From assembly GCA_007695205.1 (NCBI GenBank), contig REEF01000404.1, positions 1 through 7,490 of the forward strand: a DNA stretch of 7,490 bases, written 5' to 3'. Numbering within the stretch: position 1 is the first letter of the stretch; each line of letters starts with the position of its first letter. A program made the translations under genes and the position numbers. The DNA comes from Planctomycetaceae bacterium. GTDB lineage: Bacteria > Planctomycetota > Planctomycetia > Pirellulales > Pirellulaceae. The notes beneath the pieces are model-generated. The model saw only the letters and a list, made by a program, of their open reading frames with translations, was not told where the DNA came from and did no database searches. Positions 6,425-7,490 of this stretch are shown here, in pieces.

Positions 6425-6718
6425 ATGTCGACTGCCATCCAGTCACTTGACGCGGACGACGAAGACGATACCTTGGTCAGGGATCTGCTCGAAATCCACG
6501 CCGATTTCCGGGCACTGGTCGCGAAATCGGCTGCGTCGGCGCGGAAACCTTTTGCTCCCAAGAATCGAGGCGCGAACCAAGGGAGCCTACTTCCTCGAAG
6601 TGCAGCGGCACGAGTCTCGCGTGCAAGGAAGGACGTCGGTTCGTCCAACGCAGTCGTTTACGGTGTGTATTGTACTTGGCGTGGGCACATCCTCGGTGTA
6701 GCCGGATGCCGCTCCTAA
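6425..6718 (+). CDS. Small hypothetical protein, 97 aa, acidic head and Arg/Ser-rich tail
   Basis: ATG at 6425 with GAGGA eight bases upstream (6412-6416), ending at TAA 6716-6718. The first 45 or so residues are convincing: an acidic D-A-D-D-E-D-D run, then an amphipathic helix (V-R-D-L-L-E-I-H-A-D-F-R-A-L-V) and an S-A-R-K-P-F turn. This layout resembles, from memory, short planctomycete proteins of about 50-60 aa with unknown, possibly antitoxin-like, role. From about residue 50 the sequence becomes Arg/Ala/Ser-rich without clear structure and ends in an odd Cys/Gly-rich stretch. The tail may be a non-homologous extension after a lost stop or a frameshift, so the true conserved protein could be shorter. 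No continuation of the family was evident in the other two frames. The 6794 gene follows 75 bp downstream on the same strand, so co-transcription is possible. No function can be assigned. Confidence 0.5.
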   Translation: MSTAIQSLDADDEDDTLVRDLLEIHADFRALVAKSAASARKPFAPKNRGANQGSLLPRSAAARVSRARKDVGSSNAVVYGVYCTWRGHILGVAGCRS

Positions 6719-6726
6719 CCAAATGG

Positions 6727-6755
6727 TTGCCTCCCTTCGGAGTTGGTGATACGAT
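6727..6755 (+). promoter_or_regulatory. Candidate sigma70-like promoter upstream of the 79-aa gene
   Basis: TTGCCT at 6727-6732 and TACGAT at 6750-6755 each match consensus at 4 of 6 positions and are exactly 17 nt apart, in the 75-bp gap before the 79-aa gene. A separate GGTACCAT octamer lies at 6768-6775, identical to the one at 2945-2952. Either could be the real -10 region. Confidence 0.3.
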
Positions 6756-6778
6756 GTTCAGGAGACGGGTACCATAGG

Positions 6779-6788
6779 TAAGGAGGTG
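6779..6788 (+). promoter_or_regulatory. Near-ideal Shine-Dalgarno sequence
   Basis: TAAGGAGGTG is close to the full complement of the conserved 16S rRNA 3' tail and leaves 7 nt between AGGAGG and the ATG at 6794. It is the strongest ribosome binding site in the window and predicts efficient translation of the 79-aa gene. Confidence 0.75.
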
Positions 6789-6793
6789 TAGCG

Positions 6794-7033
6794 ATGGACC
6801 GGGAGACGTTTACGGAGACGATTCGGGCGTTCAAGCATCGGACGCCGTTCAAGCCGTTCACGGTGGCAACGGTCAGCGGAAACCGCTACGAGGTCGATTA
6901 CCCGGACGCGCTGGCCGTTCGGGAAGGCCTGGCGATCTTCGTCGGGCCAGGCAGAGTGCCGGTGTTCTTCGACCACAAAGGCGTTAGTGAGGTCCTCGGC
7001 GACCTGTCCGGCCGCGGGGCTGAGGCTGGCTGA
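6794..7033 (+). CDS. Small hypothetical protein, 79 aa, predicted beta-rich
   Basis: ATG with an almost perfect ribosome binding site, ending at TGA 7031-7033. It starts with a helix (R-E-T-F-T-E-T-I-R-A-F) and the stretch T-P-F-K-P-F-T-V. Three or four short strands follow (V-S-G-N-R-Y-E-V, A-L-A-V-R-E-G-L-A-I-F-V, V-P-V-F-F-D-H-K-G-V), then a V-S-E-V-L-G-D-L tail. There is no signal peptide or membrane segment. The 'P-F-x-P-F-x-(V/L)-x-x-x-x-G-x-x-(Y/I)-x-V-x-x-P-(D/E)' layout resembles, from memory, a family of 70-80-aa proteins found in multiple copies in planctomycete genomes; its function is unknown. The last seven residues are Gly/Ala-rich and may not be conserved. The gene may be transcribed alone or with the 97-aa gene upstream. 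Confidence 0.8.
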   Translation: MDRETFTETIRAFKHRTPFKPFTVATVSGNRYEVDYPDALAVREGLAIFVGPGRVPVFFDHKGVSEVLGDLSGRGAEAG

Positions 7034-7290
7034 AGAACGCCGAACCAACGGATGAACGTGCGCGGCGGATAGGTTCCAGCGTGATGGTGGGGTGATCGGT
7101 CGCCGCCTGGTCGTTCGTGCGATCTGGCAGCGTCGGGCAGGATGGCCTTTAACACCGTGGTTTGTGGCGGGGCCTGGATGGTTGGCGTCGGGGACATTGA
7201 TTCTCCGGCTTCCGATGCGGCACGTCGCACGGTCGATCCGCATCGCCCGATACCGTTTTGGTTGATCGGCACGGCGCCTGGCCGCCCCGG

Positions 7291-7320
7291 GAATCAGCGG
7301 TCATCAGCGTGGATTAGCGG
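7291..7320. repeat. Three tandem 10-nt units, consensus NNATYAGCGK
   Basis: GAATCAGCGG, TCATCAGCGT and GGATTAGCGG lie head to tail with an exact 10-nt period. The core AT(C/T)AGCG is kept in all three copies. Runs of this sort (ATCAGCG / ATTAGCG at 10-nt spacing) resemble, from memory, dispersed intergenic repeats found in many bacterial genomes. The 10-nt period is close to one helical turn. Confidence 0.7.
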
Positions 7321-7439
7321 TTTGCCTGGGTTTCGAGCTGTTCGGTCGGCGGTCCGGTCTCGGCTGGACGACTGGGCACGGTTTCCTGCTGTTGCAACGC
7401 CGCAAAGTGTCGAGCCGGCTGGAATTCCGGAAGCGGAAT

Positions 7440-7467
7440 GACAGAAAAATGTAACGACAGAAAGATG
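7440..7467. repeat. Two-copy GACAGAAARATG direct repeat, 16-nt period
   Basis: GACAGAAAAATG at 7440-7451 and GACAGAAAGATG at 7456-7467 differ at one position and are 4 nt apart. They are followed by G/C runs (GGCCCC, then TGGGGGC) that reach the window edge. The GACAGAAA(A/G)AT motif next to G- or C-runs is reminiscent of dispersed intergenic repeat units. Only the left part of such an array may be visible here. Confidence 0.65.
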
Positions 7468-7490
7468 GCCCCTTGGACCCTGGGGGCTGT

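Larger units (their letters stand above)
7034..7490. other. 457-bp stretch without a convincing gene
   Basis: Open frames on both strands here lack a credible ribosome binding site and give low-complexity Pro/Arg/Ala-rich translations. The region does hold an 8-bp inverted repeat CGATGCGG / CCGCATCG (7213-7220 with 7238-7245, 17-nt spacer). A T-run follows only 10 nt later (7256-7259), so it is at best a weak terminator for the 79-aa gene. It also holds a three-unit 10-nt repeat at 7291-7320 and a two-copy 12-nt repeat at 7440-7467. The window ends inside this stretch. Confidence 0.5.

Noticed and set aside
6316..6648. Minus-strand frame antisense to the 97-aa gene
   Set aside because: Poly-serine and Arg/Ala-rich translation with no ribosome binding site. 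The plus-strand frame has a good one.
6758..7243. Minus-strand frame of 161 codons over the 79-aa gene
   Set aside because: Overlaps a gene with a near-perfect Shine-Dalgarno sequence; translation is Arg/Pro-rich without structure.
7142..7441. Plus-strand frame of 99 codons in the gene-free stretch
   Set aside because: No Shine-Dalgarno sequence. It runs through the 10-nt repeat units, which argues against coding, and the translation shows no recognisable feature.
7291..7490. Repeats near the right edge as a CRISPR array
   Set aside because: Units are 10-12 nt with no spacer-repeat pattern of CRISPR size and no cas genes nearby.

Overview
The window is high-GC bacterial DNA (roughly 60-63% by eye). 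It most likely comes from a member of the Planctomycetota, perhaps Pirellulales-like. That is inferred from gene content: a large rhamnogalacturonan-lyase-like protein with a LamG-like domain, a Tat-exported enolase-superfamily enzyme, and small hypothetical proteins of types I associate with that phylum. There is no marker gene, so the assignment stays tentative.

Layout. (1) 2-2902, plus strand: the 3' part of a large carbohydrate-active protein whose start lies left of the window. It has a helical toroid catalytic-type region, then beta-rich segments, then a C-terminal LamG/concanavalin-like domain. (2) 2903-3100: an intergenic region with a candidate promoter and a striking 106-nt palindromic element with perfect 27-bp arms. 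(3) 3101-3436, plus: a 111-aa all-helical conserved-looking protein of unknown function, whose Shine-Dalgarno sequence touches the palindrome. (4) 3487-4914 and 4992-6272, minus: a probable two-gene unit read right to left. The upstream gene encodes a Tat-signal mandelate racemase/muconate lactonizing type enolase-superfamily enzyme. The downstream gene encodes a cytoplasmic alpha/beta-hydrolase with an uncharacterised C-terminal extension. (5) 6425-6718 and 6794-7033, plus: two small hypothetical genes, the second with a near-ideal Shine-Dalgarno sequence. (6) 7034-7490: no convincing gene, but two short direct-repeat motifs that look like members of dispersed repeat families.

How the parts may work together (inference): the lyase-like protein and the exported acid-sugar-type enolase enzyme would both fit breakdown of acidic plant or algal polysaccharide outside the cytoplasm. 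However, they are on opposite strands, are separated by other genes, and nothing in the sequence proves a shared pathway. I see no CRISPR array, RNA gene, complete insertion sequence, phage module or recognisable defence system. The most unusual structure is the 2984-3089 palindrome; the rest is ordinary chromosomal content.
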